A program made the translations under genes and the position numbers. 64,000 nt of DNA, from the NCBI RefSeq assembly GCF_036059255.1, contig NZ_CP107947.1, forward strand, positions 3,906,001 to 3,970,000, in the 5' to 3' direction. The notes beneath the pieces were generated by a model that saw only the letters and a list, made by a program, of their open reading frames with translations, was not told the DNA's origin and searched no databases. Below, in pieces: positions 33,803 through 44,237 of this stretch; positions within the stretch are counted from its first letter, which is position 1; every line of letters starts with the position of its first letter. The DNA is from Micromonospora sp. NBC_00389 (lineage in GTDB: Bacteria > Actinomycetota > Actinomycetes > Mycobacteriales > Micromonosporaceae).

Positions 33803-34330
33803 GTGCGGGTGCTCGGTGTCGACCCGGGGCTGACCCGGTGCGGGGTGGGCGTGGTCGAGGGCGTGCCCGGTCGGCCCTGCACCCTGGTCGCCTACTACGT
33901 GATCTACACCGACCCGGCTGACGACCTGTCGCTGCGGCTGCTGCACCTGGACCGGTCGCTGACCGAGTTGGTCGCCGAGCACCAGCCGGAGAGCGTCGCC
34001 GTCGAGCGGGTGTTCAGCCAGCACAACGTGCGCACGGTGATGGGCACCGCGCAGGCCAGCGGCATCGCCGTGCTGGCCGGGGCGCGCGCCGGGTTGCCGG
34101 TGCAGACGTACACCCCCAGCGAGGTGAAGGCGGCGGTGACCGGTTCCGGTCAGGCCGACAAGGCGCAGATGACCGCGATGGTGACCCGGCTGCTGCGGCT
34201 GGCCGAGCCACCCAAGCCGGCCGACGCCGCCGACGCGCTCGCCCTGGCCATCTGCCACGTGTGGCGGGGCGGCACCCGTTCCAAACTGGCCGCGGCGGCC
34301 GACCGGGCACGACGAGGAGGGGCACGATGA
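33803..34330 (+). CDS. ruvC: Holliday junction endonuclease RuvC
   Basis: Dimeric nuclease that resolves four-way DNA junctions with RuvAB, 175 residues. The catalytic acids are visible: [12 protein letters not shown] (Asp), [12 protein letters not shown] (Glu) and [14 protein letters not shown] (two Asp). GTG 33803 follows GGGGAGGGG. An upstream TTG is in frame but gives an atypical N-terminus. The stop overlaps the ruvA ATG by 4 nt. The promoter may include TAGGGT near 33756. Confidence 0.96.
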   Translation: MRVLGVDPGLTRCGVGVVEGVPGRPCTLVAYYVIYTDPADDLSLRLLHLDRSLTELVAEHQPESVAVERVFSQHNVRTVMGTAQASGIAVLAGARAGLPVQTYTPSEVKAAVTGSGQADKAQMTAMVTRLLRLAEPPKPADAADALALAICHVWRGGTRSKLAAAADRARRGGAR

Positions 34331-34929
34331 TCGCCAGCGTGCGCGGCACGGTGACCGCGACAGGTCCGGACCAGGCCGTGATCGAGGTCGGCGGGGTCGG
34401 CCTGGCCGTGCACTGCGCCCCGGGGACACTGGCCGACCTGCGGGTCGGCCAGACCGCCCGGCTGGCCACCAGCCTGGTGGTCCGGGAGGATTCGCTGACC
34501 CTCTACGGCTTCGCCGACGACGACGCCAAGGCGCTGTTCGAGCTGCTCCAGACCGCCAGCGGGGTCGGCCCGCGGCTGGCCCAGGCGGTGCTGGCCGTGC
34601 ACACCCCGGACGCGGTCCGCAAGGCGATCGCCAACGCCGACATCGCCGCGCTGACCCGGGTGCCCGGGATCGGCAAGAAGGGCGCCGAGCGCCTGGTGCT
34701 GGAGCTGCGCGACCGGATCGGCCCGGTGGCGATCGGCGCCGACGGCGTGGGCGGCGTGACCGGGGGCAGTTGGCCCGAGCAGGTCCGCCAGGCGCTGGTC
34801 GGGCTGGGCTGGACGGCCGGGCAGGCCGACCAGGCGGTGGCCGCGGTTGCGGAGACCGTCGACGGCGAGACCCCGCCCGTGCCGGTCCTGCTCAGGCAGG
34901 CCATCCGCCTGCTGGGTCGCAACCGATGA
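34327..34929 (+). CDS. ruvA: Holliday junction DNA helicase subunit RuvA
   Basis: Tetrameric junction-recognition protein, 200 residues. The N-terminal OB domain starts MIASVRGTV, the helix-hairpin-helix pair includes [13 protein letters not shown] and [19 protein letters not shown], and the C-terminal RuvB-binding domain is [20 protein letters not shown]. It overlaps ruvC and ruvB by 4 nt each. Confidence 0.97.
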   Translation: MIASVRGTVTATGPDQAVIEVGGVGLAVHCAPGTLADLRVGQTARLATSLVVREDSLTLYGFADDDAKALFELLQTASGVGPRLAQAVLAVHTPDAVRKAIANADIAALTRVPGIGKKGAERLVLELRDRIGPVAIGADGVGGVTGGSWPEQVRQALVGLGWTAGQADQAVAAVAETVDGETPPVPVLLRQAIRLLGRNR

Positions 34930-35993
34930 GTGAGACCGAAGGGCTTGTCTCGGCGTACGTCAGCGACGCGGACCGGGACGCCGAGGCCACCGTCCGGCCC
35001 CGGAGGCTGGCCGAGTTCATCGCTCAGGACCGGGTCCGCGACCAGCTCGACCTGTTGTTGCAGGGCGCCATGCGGCGGGGCTCGCCGCCGGACCACATCC
35101 TGCTCTCCGGCCCGCCCGGCCTGGGTAAGACCAGCCTGGCCAACATCGTCGCCGCCGAGCTGGGCGCGGGCATCCGGGTGACCAGCGGCCCGGCGATCGA
35201 GCGCTCCGGTGACCTGGCGGCCATCCTGACCAGCCTCGGCGAGGGCGACGTGCTGTTCATCGACGAGATCCACCGGATCGCCCGGCCTGCCGAGGAGCTG
35301 CTCTACAGCGCCATGGAGGATTTCCGGGTCGACGTGGTGGTCGGCAAGGGGCCGGGCGCCACCGCCATCCCGCTGGACGTCGAGCCGTTCACCCTGGTCG
35401 GCGCGACCACCCGGTCGGGTCTGTTGACCGGGCCGATGCGGGATCGTTTCGGCTTCGTGGCACACCTGGATTTCTACGCCCCGGCTGACCTGGAGACGCT
35501 GCTGCACCGCTCGGCGCGGATTCTCGGAGTGCCGATCACCGCCGACGGTGCGGCCGAGATCGCCGGCCGGTCCCGGGGGACACCGCGGATCGCCAACCGG
35601 TTGCTGCGCCGGGTCCGGGACTACGCCGAGGTGCGGGCCGACGGGGTGGTCAACCTGGCCACCGCCCGTGCCGCCCTGACCGTGTACGACGTGGACGCGC
35701 TGGGCCTGGACCGGCTCGACCGGGCGGTGCTGACCGCGCTGGTCGACTCGTTCCGGGGTGGTCCGGTGGGGTTGTCCACCCTCGCCGTGGCGGTGGGGGA
35801 GCAGCCGGACACGGTCGAGGAGGTCTGTGAGCCCTTCCTGGTCCGCGCCGGTCTGCTGGCCCGTACCCCGCGGGGTCGGGTGGCCACCGAGGCCGCCTGG
35901 CGGCATCTGGGGCGTACACCGCCGAATGGTACATTTGGGGCGGATGTCCCATCGGCGCCCGATCTGTTCTCGTCGGATGCCGATCAGGCGTGA
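34926..35993 (+). CDS. ruvB: Holliday junction branch-migration ATPase RuvB
   Basis: Hexameric AAA+ motor of 355 residues that drives branch migration with RuvA. It has Walker [10 protein letters not shown] (about residue 60), Walker B FIDEIHR, sensor [19 protein letters not shown] and the C-terminal winged helix with [19 protein letters not shown]. The C-terminus extends about 20 residues past the RHLG core. The start overlaps ruvA by 4 nt (ATGA). Confidence 0.97.
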   Translation: MSETEGLVSAYVSDADRDAEATVRPRRLAEFIAQDRVRDQLDLLLQGAMRRGSPPDHILLSGPPGLGKTSLANIVAAELGAGIRVTSGPAIERSGDLAAILTSLGEGDVLFIDEIHRIARPAEELLYSAMEDFRVDVVVGKGPGATAIPLDVEPFTLVGATTRSGLLTGPMRDRFGFVAHLDFYAPADLETLLHRSARILGVPITADGAAEIAGRSRGTPRIANRLLRRVRDYAEVRADGVVNLATARAALTVYDVDALGLDRLDRAVLTALVDSFRGGPVGLSTLAVAVGEQPDTVEEVCEPFLVRAGLLARTPRGRVATEAAWRHLGRTPPNGTFGADVPSAPDLFSSDADQA

Positions 35994-36134
35994 TGTGAAC
36001 GTGATCTGTGCCGCATTCGGTGTTCTCAGGTGCAGGGATTAGACTTCGCCGCGGTCTGTACAGGACGTGAGAATCCGCCTCCGCTCCGGCACCCCACGTG
36101 CCGGGCAGGTGGCTAATGGGAAGGTTCAGTAACC

Positions 36135-36473
36135 GTGTATTACGCAGCAGCGGGCGGCGGGGCCGGCAGTTTTACGCCGATCCTGATGATCGCCCTGCTC
36201 TTCGGTGTCATGTACTTCATGATGATCCGACCCCAGCAGAAGCGCCGCCGCGAGTCGGAGGCGATGCAGTCCAACCTCGGGCCCGGCGACGAGGTCGTGA
36301 CCATCGGCGGGCTCTACGGCACCGTCACTGGCATCGAGGACGACAGCGTCCTGCTCGAGGTCGCTCCGGGCGTGCAGACCCGGTACGCCCGGCCGGCCAT
36401 CGCCCGGGTGATCACCCGCGCGGAGCTGCCGAGCGAGCCGGTCACCGAGGACGCGGACTCCGCCAAGGAGTGA
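36135..36473 (+). CDS. yajC: Sec translocase accessory protein YajC
   Basis: Small single-pass membrane protein of 112 residues that associates with SecDF. After a short Gly/Ala N-terminus there is one helix (FTPILMIALLFGVMYFMMI), then the diagnostic RPQQKRRRE and the cytoplasmic PGDEVVTIGGLYGTV domain. GTG 36135 has GGAAGG upstream, somewhat far. A 141-bp gap after ruvB contains TTAGACT near 36038, a possible promoter. Confidence 0.93.
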   Translation: MYYAAAGGGAGSFTPILMIALLFGVMYFMMIRPQQKRRRESEAMQSNLGPGDEVVTIGGLYGTVTGIEDDSVLLEVAPGVQTRYARPAIARVITRAELPSEPVTEDADSAKE

Positions 36474-36481
36474 TCCTTCCT

Positions 36482-36526
36482 CCCGGGGGCGGGTCCGGCG
36501 TACGGCCGGTCGACCAGTCCCCCGGG
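36482..36526. terminator. Hairpin between yajC and secD
   Basis: CCCGGGGG (36482-36489) pairs with CCCCCGGG (36519-36526), and an inner CCGGC/GGCCGG hairpin fills the loop. It may be a terminator or attenuator. The rest of the 276-bp gap holds no gene that I can see. Confidence 0.4.
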
Positions 36527-36749
36527 GCCACCGCGCCCGATGGGGCAGCGGACGCGACGTGAAAACTGGATAGTTGGGTCGACGCCGGGCATCGGCACGT
36601 CCCCGTGACCGTCGGCGTCTCGCGTCGGCGCGTCCGGCCATCGTGTCGGCACCTCGCCGGCCCAGGTCAGACCGTCGACCGGGACCCCCGGCCCGACACC
36701 CGCCGCCGCCGCGCGCAGCGGCGCGACCGTACAGGGAGACAGGACAACC

Positions 36750-38666
36750 GTGGCACCACCTCAGGGACAGATGCGGCCCGGCAGGCAGCTCGCCGTGCTC
36801 GGGTTCATCTTCGTCGTCCTCTACCTTTTGGTGTTCTTCGCGGGCGGCGCCAGCGGCAGCTTCAAGGACCGGCTCGAGCCTCGGCTCGGCCTGGACCTGA
36901 TCGGCGGCACCCGGATGACGCTGGAGGCGACCAACAGCGTCGATGGCAAGCCCCCGACGGCAGAAAACCTCGAGGAGGCCCGCCAGATCATCGAGAGCCG
37001 GGTCAACGCGTTCGGCGTGGCCGAGGCCGAGGTGGTCACCGAGGGCAACCGGAACATCGTCATCTCCCTGCCCGGTGAAAACCGGGACCTCACCGACGTG
37101 GGCAGCGCCGCCGAGCTGCGCTTCCGCAAGGTGCTCAAGGCCGCCGACGGCAGCGGGACGGCCGCCGTGCCGCCGCCGGCCGCCACGCCCGCCCCGTCGG
37201 GCAGCGCCAGCCCCGCCCCGTCCGGCAGCGCGTTGCCGACCCCGTCCGGCAGCGCCGCGCCGAAGGTGACCACGTCACCCAGCGGTGGGCAGGGTGGGAT
37301 GGCCCCGGCGCCCAGCGCCAGCGCCACGCCGTCCCCCGCCGCCTCGGCCTCGCCGAGTGCCGCCGCGCCGTCGCCGACCGCCAGCGAGGAGCCGGTGCCC
37401 GCCAGCATCGAGGAGCAGCGCAAGGCCGTCGAGCAGAAGGTCGGCGCCGCGTCGTGGCAGGCCGCCAACGGCTTGCAGGCCCCGGCCGACCTGACCGCCG
37501 ACCCGTCGTTGGCCGACAAGCTCAAGCCGTTCGGCACGCTGTCGCCGCAAGAGGTGGCCGTGCTGCCGGCGCAGATGCAGTTCAACGTGCCGACGATCGG
37601 CTGCGCGCAGCTCGACAAGCGCCCGCCAGCGTCGATCTCCGACCCGAAGCAGCAGGCCGTCTCCTGCGAGGACGGCGCTTCGAAGTACCTGCTCGACCAG
37701 GCCAAGGTGCTCGGCACCGACGTGGACGACGCCGACGCGGTGCTCGACCAGACCAACGCCTGGGTGGTCAGCCTGGACTTCACCGGTGACGGCCAGGGCA
37801 AGTGGACCGCTCTCACCCGTGAGGCGTTCAACAACGAGGGCCAGGCCTGCGACGCGACCGCGCTGGGTCAGGACGGCAAGTGCCGGGTGGCCGTCGTGCT
37901 GGACAACGAGATCGTCTCCTCCCCGGAGATCCAGGGCGTACTGACCGGCAACTCCCAGATCACCGGCAACTTCACCCAGAAGGACGCCAGCGCGCTCGCC
38001 GGCCAGCTGCGCTACGGCGCGCTGCCGGTGACCTTCGAGCAGCAGGAGCGGCAGAACGTCACCGCCACCCTGGGCGCCAGCCACCTGCGGGCGGGTCTGC
38101 TCGCGGCCGGCATCGGCATGCTGCTGGTCATCATCTACGCGTTCTTCTACTACCGGCTGCTCGGCTCGGTCATCTTCCTGAGCCTGATCCTCTCGGCGCT
38201 GCTCGTCTTCGGTGCGCTGGTGGTGCTCGGCCGGCAGATCGGCTTCACGCTCACCCTCGCCGGCATCGCCGGCATGATCGTCTCGCTCGGTGTGGCGGCG
38301 GACTCGTTCGTCATCTACTTCGAGCGACTGAAGGACGAGATCCGGGAGGGGCGCAGTCCGCGCAGCGCGGTGCCCCGGGCCTGGATCCGGGCCCGTAAGA
38401 CGATCATCTCGGCCAACGCGATCACCCTGCTCTCCGCGGTGGTGCTCTACGTGGTCTCGGTCGGCACGGTCAAGGGCTTCGCGTTCGCCCTCGGCCTGGC
38501 CACCGTGCTGGACCTGGTCGTGGTCTTCCTCTTCCGGCACCCGATCATGACGATGTTCGCCCGGACCCGGGCGTTCCTGTCCCCGCGGGTCAGCGGTCTG
38601 GGCCGGGCACTTCCGGCCCGCAGCCAGCAGACTCAGCCCCGCAACCCGCGCGCCAAGGAGGCCTGA
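36750..38666 (+). CDS. secD: Protein-export membrane protein SecD
   Basis: Proton-motive-force-driven component of the Sec export machinery, 638 residues. Helix 1 (about 13-33) is followed by the SecD motif RLGLDLIGGTRMTLEA. The large extracytoplasmic P1 domain is interrupted by a Pro/Ser/Ala-rich low-complexity insert (about residues 137-218). The second part has SSPEIQGVLTGNSQITGNF. The C-terminal five helices include GIAGMIVSLGVAADSFVIYF and SVGTVKGFAFALGLATVLDL. GTG 36750 follows AGGGAGACAGG. secF starts 2 bp after the stop. Confidence 0.95.
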   Translation: MAPPQGQMRPGRQLAVLGFIFVVLYLLVFFAGGASGSFKDRLEPRLGLDLIGGTRMTLEATNSVDGKPPTAENLEEARQIIESRVNAFGVAEAEVVTEGNRNIVISLPGENRDLTDVGSAAELRFRKVLKAADGSGTAAVPPPAATPAPSGSASPAPSGSALPTPSGSAAPKVTTSPSGGQGGMAPAPSASATPSPAASASPSAAAPSPTASEEPVPASIEEQRKAVEQKVGAASWQAANGLQAPADLTADPSLADKLKPFGTLSPQEVAVLPAQMQFNVPTIGCAQLDKRPPASISDPKQQAVSCEDGASKYLLDQAKVLGTDVDDADAVLDQTNAWVVSLDFTGDGQGKWTALTREAFNNEGQACDATALGQDGKCRVAVVLDNEIVSSPEIQGVLTGNSQITGNFTQKDASALAGQLRYGALPVTFEQQERQNVTATLGASHLRAGLLAAGIGMLLVIIYAFFYYRLLGSVIFLSLILSALLVFGALVVLGRQIGFTLTLAGIAGMIVSLGVAADSFVIYFERLKDEIREGRSPRSAVPRAWIRARKTIISANAITLLSAVVLYVVSVGTVKGFAFALGLATVLDLVVVFLFRHPIMTMFARTRAFLSPRVSGLGRALPARSQQTQPRNPRAKEA

Positions 38667-38667
38667 G

Positions 38668-39861
38668 ATGGCTCAGAACGGTCTGGCGAGCCGCCTCTAC
38701 AACGGCGAGGCCGGTCTCAACGTCGTCGGCCGGCGCAAGCTCTGGTTCGGCGTCGCCGGGATCCTGATCCTGATCGCGATCCTCAGCTTCTCGATCCGTG
38801 GGTTCAGCCTCGGCATCGAGTTCGCCGGTGGTAACTCGTTCCAGGTGCCGGCCAGCGTCGGCACCCTGGAACAGGCCGAGGAGGAGGTCAACTCGGCTCT
38901 CGCCGCCGAGAACACCGGTATCGAGGTGGCCACCGCGCAGAAGGTCGGCGGCCCCGGCGGCGACTCCTACGAGCTGCGCACCGGGCAGCTCAGCGCCGAG
39001 CAGGCCAACGCGGTGCAGACGCGCATCGCGCAGGACTTCGGCATCAACGTCAACCAGGTCAGCGGCAACCAGGTCAGCGAGGCGTGGGGCAGCCAGGTCA
39101 CCGAGCGGGCCGTCCTCGGCCTGGTCATCTTCATCGCGCTGGTGATGGTCTACCTGATCCTGCGCTTCGAGTGGCGGATGGCGGTCGCCGCCGTCTCCTC
39201 GCTGTTCATGAACCTGATCCTCACCGCCGGCATCTACTCGCTGGTCGGCTTCGAGGTCACCCCGTCGACGATCATCGGTTTCCTCACGATCCTGGGCTTC
39301 GCGCTCTACGACGTGGTGGTGGTCTTCGACAAGGTCCAGGAGAACACCCGGGGCATCACGGCCAACAACAACCAGACGTACTCCGAGGCGGCCAACCTGG
39401 CCGTCAACCAGAGCCTGATGCGGTCGTTGAACACCTCGGTGGTCGCCCTGCTGCCGGTCGGTGGTCTGCTCTTCATCGGTGCCGGCCTGCTCGGCGCCGG
39501 CACGCTGAAGGACCTCGGCCTGGTGCTGTTCGTCGGTATGGCGGTGGCGTTCGTGACCTCCATCCTGGTGGCCACGCCGCTGCTGGCGCTGCTGAAGAAC
39601 TACGACCCGCGGATCCAGGCGCACAACAAGCGGGTGCTGGCCCGCCGGGGCGCGCTGGCCCGTGGCGAGGTCACCCCGAAGGGTGCCCCGAGCCCGGCCC
39701 AGGCCGACGCGACCGACGCCCAGCTCGACTCGGATTCCGCCGCGCTGGCCGGTGCCGCCCCCAAGGTGGGCGCTCGGCCGGCCGGCAAGCGGCCGACCGG
39801 TGCCCGGGGCGGTCGCCCGGGTGGCGGCGGCAACCGGCCGGGTGGCGCCAAGCGGCGCTGA
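38668..39861 (+). CDS. secF: Protein-export membrane protein SecF
   Basis: Partner of SecD, 397 residues. Helix 1 (LWFGVAGILILIAILSF) comes before the P4 domain with GFSLGIEFAGGNSFQV. The C-terminal helices include TPSTIIGFLTILGFALYDVV (the conserved Asp is in YDVVVVFDK) and NQSLMRSLNTSVVALLPVG. A cytoplasmic tail of about 80 residues rich in Gly, Ala, Pro and Arg ends GAKRR and is longer than in enterobacteria. ATG 38668 follows AAGGAGG. Confidence 0.95.
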   Translation: MAQNGLASRLYNGEAGLNVVGRRKLWFGVAGILILIAILSFSIRGFSLGIEFAGGNSFQVPASVGTLEQAEEEVNSALAAENTGIEVATAQKVGGPGGDSYELRTGQLSAEQANAVQTRIAQDFGINVNQVSGNQVSEAWGSQVTERAVLGLVIFIALVMVYLILRFEWRMAVAAVSSLFMNLILTAGIYSLVGFEVTPSTIIGFLTILGFALYDVVVVFDKVQENTRGITANNNQTYSEAANLAVNQSLMRSLNTSVVALLPVGGLLFIGAGLLGAGTLKDLGLVLFVGMAVAFVTSILVATPLLALLKNYDPRIQAHNKRVLARRGALARGEVTPKGAPSPAQADATDAQLDSDSAALAGAAPKVGARPAGKRPTGARGGRPGGGGNRPGGAKRR

Positions 39862-39897
39862 CGGCCCCCGGGGGAGACCCGGGAGGAAACGCCCGAA

Positions 39898-39938
39898 CGG
39901 CGTCCGGCATGCTGTGCGAGCAGCATTGCCGGACGCCG
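39898..39938. terminator. Hairpin between secF and apt
   Basis: CGGCGTCCGGCATGCTG (39898-39914) pairs with 39921-39938 with one bulged base around a 6-nt loop, 37 bp after the secF stop. It is a likely terminator of the secDF transcript or an attenuator before apt. Confidence 0.65.
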
Positions 39939-39966
39939 TCGTCGTTGGAGAGGAAGCGGAACAGCC

Positions 39967-40533
39967 GTGACGGAGACCCACAGCACCGCGGCGCGCGGGG
40001 ACAGCGGCCCGGAGGCCGCCCAGCTGATCGCCAGCCGGGTGCTGGATGTGCCCGACTTTCCCCAGCCCGGTGTCATGTTCAAGGACCTGATGCCGCTGTT
40101 CGCCGACGGCAAGGTGTTCCGCGAGGTGGTCGACGGGATCGTCGCGTACCACGGGCGGGATGGCTTCGACGTGGTGGTCGGCATCGAGGCGCGCGGGTTC
40201 GTCGTCGCGGCGGCTGTCGCGTACGCGGCCGGGGTGGGCGTGGTGCCGGTGCGCAAGGCCGGCAAGCTGCCCCGCCCGGCGCACTCGGTCTCCTACGCGC
40301 TGGAGTACGGCGAGGCCACCCTGGAAGTGCACGAGGACGCCTTCACCGCTGGGCACCGGGTGCTGGTGGTCGACGACGTGCTGGCCACCGGCGGCACTGC
40401 CGAGGCGACGCTGGACCTGGTCGAGCGGGCCGGGGGGACGGTCACCGGCTTCACTGTTCTGCTGGAGCTCGCTTTCCTGGGCGCCCGCGAGCGGCTGGCC
40501 CCGCGTCCCGTCCATGCCCTGCTGACCGTTTGA
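39967..40533 (+). CDS. apt: Adenine phosphoribosyltransferase
   Basis: Purine-salvage enzyme making AMP from adenine and PRPP, 188 residues. It has the APT N-terminal DVPDFPQPGVMFKDLMPLFA (known pattern PDFPxPG-FKDIT), VVVGIEARGFVVAAAVAYA and the PRPP loop VLVVDDVLATGGTAEATL. GTG 39967 follows a GAGAGGAAG stretch. It lies between secF and relA as in other actinobacteria. Confidence 0.95.
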   Translation: MTETHSTAARGDSGPEAAQLIASRVLDVPDFPQPGVMFKDLMPLFADGKVFREVVDGIVAYHGRDGFDVVVGIEARGFVVAAAVAYAAGVGVVPVRKAGKLPRPAHSVSYALEYGEATLEVHEDAFTAGHRVLVVDDVLATGGTAEATLDLVERAGGTVTGFTVLLELAFLGARERLAPRPVHALLTV

Positions 40534-40703
40534 ACAGCGACCCGTCGGGCGGACCGGGCGCCGACCGTCCGGCGGAGCGGCAGGGGACCGTCCGTGCGGG
40601 TAGCATTGCCCTTTGCTGACGCCGGCGGTACGCCGTCCGGCGGCGCGAGACCAGGCCGGCCGACGTACGGCCGGTGTGTTTCCGGCGAGCGGTGAGGAGG
40701 CCG

Positions 40704-43229
40704 GTGTCCCACGATGTCGTCCCTCCGGTGGAGGGCACGGTGCACCCGACAGGCGACGCTGACGGCTCGGTGACCGACCGGAACGGTGACGCGCCGGCCC
40801 GGGTGACGGGCACCGGTAACGGCTCAGGCAGGGCTCCGGCCGAGGGCACGGTGCTTCCGATCGGTGCCGCATCGGGTGCCGTCGAGGCGTCCCCCGGTGC
40901 CGACGGTGTCGTGGTGCCGTTCCCGACCGATGCCGGCATCGACCCGTCGCCGAGCGGTGGTTTCGGGCTGTCCAACGCGCCCACCGGCCGGCGGGTCCGG
41001 GCCCGGCTGGCCCGGTTCAACGCGCCGTGGCAGACCTCGCAGGTCAGCGAGGTGCTGGAGCCGCTCATCGCGAGCCACCGGGTAAACCACCCCAAGGCCG
41101 ACGCCCGGTTGCTCCAGCGCGCCTTCGACACGGCCGCGCGGTGGCACTCCGGGCAGTACCGCAAGTCCGGCGACCCGTACATCACGCACCCGCTCGCGGT
41201 GGCCACCATCCTGGGCAACCTGGGGATGGACACCACCACGCTGGTCGCCGCGCTGCTGCACGACACGATCGAGGACACCGAGTACACCCTCGACCAGATG
41301 CGCGCCGACTTCGGCGGCGAGGTCGCCCTGCTGGTCGACGGTGTCACCAAGCTGGACAAGGTCAAGCTGGGCGACGCGGCCAAGGCCGAGACGATCCGCA
41401 AGATGGTCGTGGCGATGGCCAAGGACCCGCGGGTGCTGGTGATCAAGCTGGCCGACCGGCTGCACAACATGCGCACTCTGACCTTCCTGCCCCGGCCCAA
41501 GCAGGAGCAGAAGGCCAAGGAGACGCTGGAGATCCTGGCCCCGCTGGCCCACCGGCTGGGTATGAACACCATTAAGTGGGAGCTGGAGGATCTCGCCTTC
41601 GGCACGCTGTTCCCGAAGCGGTACGAGGAGATCAACCGGCTGATCGGGGAGCACCAGCCGCAGCGTGAGGCACTGCTGCGGCAGGTGACCCAGAAGGTGC
41701 AGACCGACCTCAAGGCCGCGAAGATCAAGGCGGAGACGACCGGTCGGCCGAAGCACCTCTACTCGATCTACCAGAAGATGATCGTGCGGGGTCGCGACTT
41801 CAACGACATCTACGACCTGGTCGGGGTGCGGATCCTGGTCGACACAGTTCGGGACTGCTACGCGGCGCTGGGTGTGATCCACGCCAACTGGCAGCCGGTG
41901 CCGGGTCGGTTCAAGGACTACATCGCGATGCCCAAGTTCAACATGTACCAGTCGTTGCACACGACGGTCATCGGGCCCACCGGCAAGCCGGTGGAGATGC
42001 AGATCCGCACGTACGCGATGCACCGCACCGCCGAGTTCGGCATCGCCGCGCACTGGAAGTACAAGGAGCACAAGGGCACGCAGATCGTCGGCCCGCCGGC
42101 GCACATCGACGAGATGACCTGGCTGCGGCAGTTGCTGGACTGGCAGCGGGAGGCGGCCGACCCGAGCGAGTTCCTGGACGCGTTGCGCTTCGACCTGTCC
42201 AGCCAGGAGGTGTACGTCTTCACCCCGAAGGGTGACGTCATCCCGCTGCCGACGGGTTCGACGCCGGTGGACTTCGCGTACGCGGTGCACACCGAGGTCG
42301 GGCACAAGTGCATCGGGGCGCGGGTCAACGGCAAGTTGGTGCCGCTGGAGTCGACGCTGTCCAACGGCGACGTGATCGAGATCTTCACCTCGAAGTCCGA
42401 GACCGCCGGCCCGACTCAGGACTGGCTGGGCTTCGTCAAGAGCCCTCGCGCGCGTACGAAGATCCGCCAGTACTTCAACAAGGAGCGCCGCGAGGAGGCG
42501 ATCGAGGCCGGCAAGGACGCGATCGTCAAGGCGATGCGCAAGCAGGGCATGCCGTTGCAGCGGATGCTCACCTCTGACGCGCTGATGTCGATCGCCCGGG
42601 ACCTGCACCTCGCCGACGTGGCCTCGCTCTACGCGGCGGTCGGCGACAGCCAGGTCTCCGCGCAGTCGGTGGTGCAGAAGCTGATGGCCGCGTACGGCGG
42701 CGAGGAGGGCGCGGCGGAGGACATCGCCGAGACCGCCGTCGCCACCCGGCCGCCGCGCAGCCGGCAGAGCAGCAACGACCCGGGCGTGGTGGTCCGGGGC
42801 GTCAGCGACGTCTGGATCAAGCTGGCCCGCTGCTGCACCCCGGTCCCCCCGGATTCGGTGTTCGGCTTCGTCACCCGCTCCGGCGGGGTGAGCGTGCACC
42901 GCGACGACTGCGCCAACGCCGAGGACCTGCGGGCGCAGAGCGAGCGGGTGGTCGAGGTCAGCTGGAAGCTCACCTCCGCCTCGACGTTCCTGGTGGCCAT
43001 CCAGGTGGAGGCGCTGGACCGGCACAAGCTGCTGGCCGACGTCACCCGGGTGCTCTCCGACGAGCGGGTCAACATCCTCTCCGCCACCGTCACCACCACC
43101 CGCGACCGGGTGGCGGTGAGCCGGTTCAGCTTCGAGATGGCCGACCCGAAGCACCTGGGCCACCTGCTGGCCACGGTCCGCAAGGTCGACGGCGTCTTCG
43201 ACGCGTACCGGGTCACCTCCGGCGCCTGA
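40704..43229 (+). CDS. relA: Bifunctional (p)ppGpp synthetase/hydrolase Rel
   Basis: Stringent-response enzyme of 841 residues. A variable N-terminal extension of about 110 residues comes before the HD hydrolase domain ([15 protein letters not shown] region, [25 protein letters not shown]). The synthetase domain contains [20 protein letters not shown] and [20 protein letters not shown]. The TGS domain ([20 protein letters not shown]) and a C-terminal ACT domain ([20 protein letters not shown]) follow. All catalytic segments look intact, so both activities are expected. GTG 40704 has GAGGAGG close by (3 nt), and GTG 40692 is an alternative. A TAGCAT box near 40599 may be the promoter. Confidence 0.95.
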   Translation: MSHDVVPPVEGTVHPTGDADGSVTDRNGDAPARVTGTGNGSGRAPAEGTVLPIGAASGAVEASPGADGVVVPFPTDAGIDPSPSGGFGLSNAPTGRRVRARLARFNAPWQTSQVSEVLEPLIASHRVNHPKADARLLQRAFDTAARWHSGQYRKSGDPYITHPLAVATILGNLGMDTTTLVAALLHDTIEDTEYTLDQMRADFGGEVALLVDGVTKLDKVKLGDAAKAETIRKMVVAMAKDPRVLVIKLADRLHNMRTLTFLPRPKQEQKAKETLEILAPLAHRLGMNTIKWELEDLAFGTLFPKRYEEINRLIGEHQPQREALLRQVTQKVQTDLKAAKIKAETTGRPKHLYSIYQKMIVRGRDFNDIYDLVGVRILVDTVRDCYAALGVIHANWQPVPGRFKDYIAMPKFNMYQSLHTTVIGPTGKPVEMQIRTYAMHRTAEFGIAAHWKYKEHKGTQIVGPPAHIDEMTWLRQLLDWQREAADPSEFLDALRFDLSSQEVYVFTPKGDVIPLPTGSTPVDFAYAVHTEVGHKCIGARVNGKLVPLESTLSNGDVIEIFTSKSETAGPTQDWLGFVKSPRARTKIRQYFNKERREEAIEAGKDAIVKAMRKQGMPLQRMLTSDALMSIARDLHLADVASLYAAVGDSQVSAQSVVQKLMAAYGGEEGAAEDIAETAVATRPPRSRQSSNDPGVVVRGVSDVWIKLARCCTPVPPDSVFGFVTRSGGVSVHRDDCANAEDLRAQSERVVEVSWKLTSASTFLVAIQVEALDRHKLLADVTRVLSDERVNILSATVTTTRDRVAVSRFSFEMADPKHLGHLLATVRKVDGVFDAYRVTSGA

Positions 43230-43289
43230 CCGCGTGCCGCCCTCCCCGGGCGGCGCCGATCCCCGGACACGACAGAGTTCCCGGACACG

Positions 43290-43322
43290 GAAGCGCCCGC
43301 CGGCTCAGCCGGCGGGCGCTTC
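43290..43322. terminator. Bidirectional terminator between relA and cyclophilin gene
   Basis: Perfect 15-bp stem GAAGCGCCCGCCGGC / GCCGGCGGGCGCTTC with a TCA loop, between the convergent relA and cyclophilin genes. It should serve both strands. Confidence 0.9.
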
Positions 43323-43338
43323 GTCGTCTTCTCGGGCG

Positions 43339-44178
43339 TCAGCCCTGCGGCGCGCTCATGGCGAGGTCCTTGATGATGACCTCCTTCTTCGGGTGGCCAC
43401 CGCCAGCCTGCTGGGCGAACGCCCCGTCGTCGCCGGTCTTGGCCACGTCCTTGACGATGTCCAGGCCACCGGTGACGGTGCCGAGCACGGTGTACGCCGG
43501 GTCCAGCGGTGAGTCGCCGTACACGATGAAGAACTGGCTGCCGGTGCTGCCCGGCTGGCCCGAGTTGGCCATCGCGATGACGCCCTCCGGGTACGGCGGA
43601 CGCTTGTCGGTGGGCAGGTTCTCCTCGGGCAGCTTGTAGCTCGGGCCACCCATGCCGTCGGTCTCCCGCCAGCCGTTGCCGGTGGCGCTCGGGTCACCGC
43701 ACTGCAGCACCTTGATGCCCTCGGTCACCAGACGGTGGCACTTGGTGTTGTCGAAGAAGTTCTTCTCCGCGAGGTAGCTGAAGCTGCCCGCCGTGCACGG
43801 CACCAGCGACCGGTCGACCTTGGCGGTGATCGGGCCCAGGTTGGTGTCGATCGTCATGGTCTGCACGCCGGTGCCGGACTGCTGGTTGCTCGGCAGCCCC
43901 ACGTCCTTGATCTGCGGGCTCCGCTGGTCCGCGGGCAGTTGGTTGTACACGCACTCGGACGCGCCGGGCGCCTGGGCGGCGGTGTCGGTCTTGTCGTCGT
44001 CACCGCCGAGGCTCATCGCCAGCCAGACGGTGCCGGCGACCACGAGCACCAGCGCAGCGCCCGCGCCGATGATCGCCTGCGTCTGCCGGCGCTTGCGGGC
44101 CTTGGCCGAGCGCTCGGCCATCTCCTTCTCGAGCCGGGCGCGTGCCGCGGCGCGCTGCCGATCTCTGGTGGACGTCAC
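43339..44178 (-). CDS. Membrane-anchored cyclophilin-type peptidylprolyl isomerase 1
   Basis: Extracytoplasmic proline isomerase of 279 residues. A basic cytoplasmic N-terminus (RARLEKEMAERSAKARKRR) leads to one helix (AIIGAGAALVLVVAGTVWLA). The cyclophilin domain has TCHRLV-like KCHRLVTEGIKVLQCGDP, EGVIAMANSGQPGSTGSQFF and LGTVTGGLDIVKDV. The usual active-site FHRVI appears as CHRLV, and the GQF motif as SQFF. It is tandem to a second cyclophilin gene and corresponds in position to ppiB of mycobacteria. It may help fold exported proteins. Confidence 0.9.
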   Translation of the reverse strand: MTSTRDRQRAAARARLEKEMAERSAKARKRRQTQAIIGAGAALVLVVAGTVWLAMSLGGDDDKTDTAAQAPGASECVYNQLPADQRSPQIKDVGLPSNQQSGTGVQTMTIDTNLGPITAKVDRSLVPCTAGSFSYLAEKNFFDNTKCHRLVTEGIKVLQCGDPSATGNGWRETDGMGGPSYKLPEENLPTDKRPPYPEGVIAMANSGQPGSTGSQFFIVYGDSPLDPAYTVLGTVTGGLDIVKDVAKTGDDGAFAQQAGGGHPKKEVIIKDLAMSAPQG

Positions 44179-44237
44179 GCCTGGATCCTCCTGGCTGTCT
44201 GCTGCTGGGTGCCGCTCGGGTGGGGTGGGGCGACCGG

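Noticed and set aside
40824..43163. 779-codon minus-strand frame opposite relA
   Set aside because: Very His/Arg/Leu-rich antisense frame, no initiation signal or domain.
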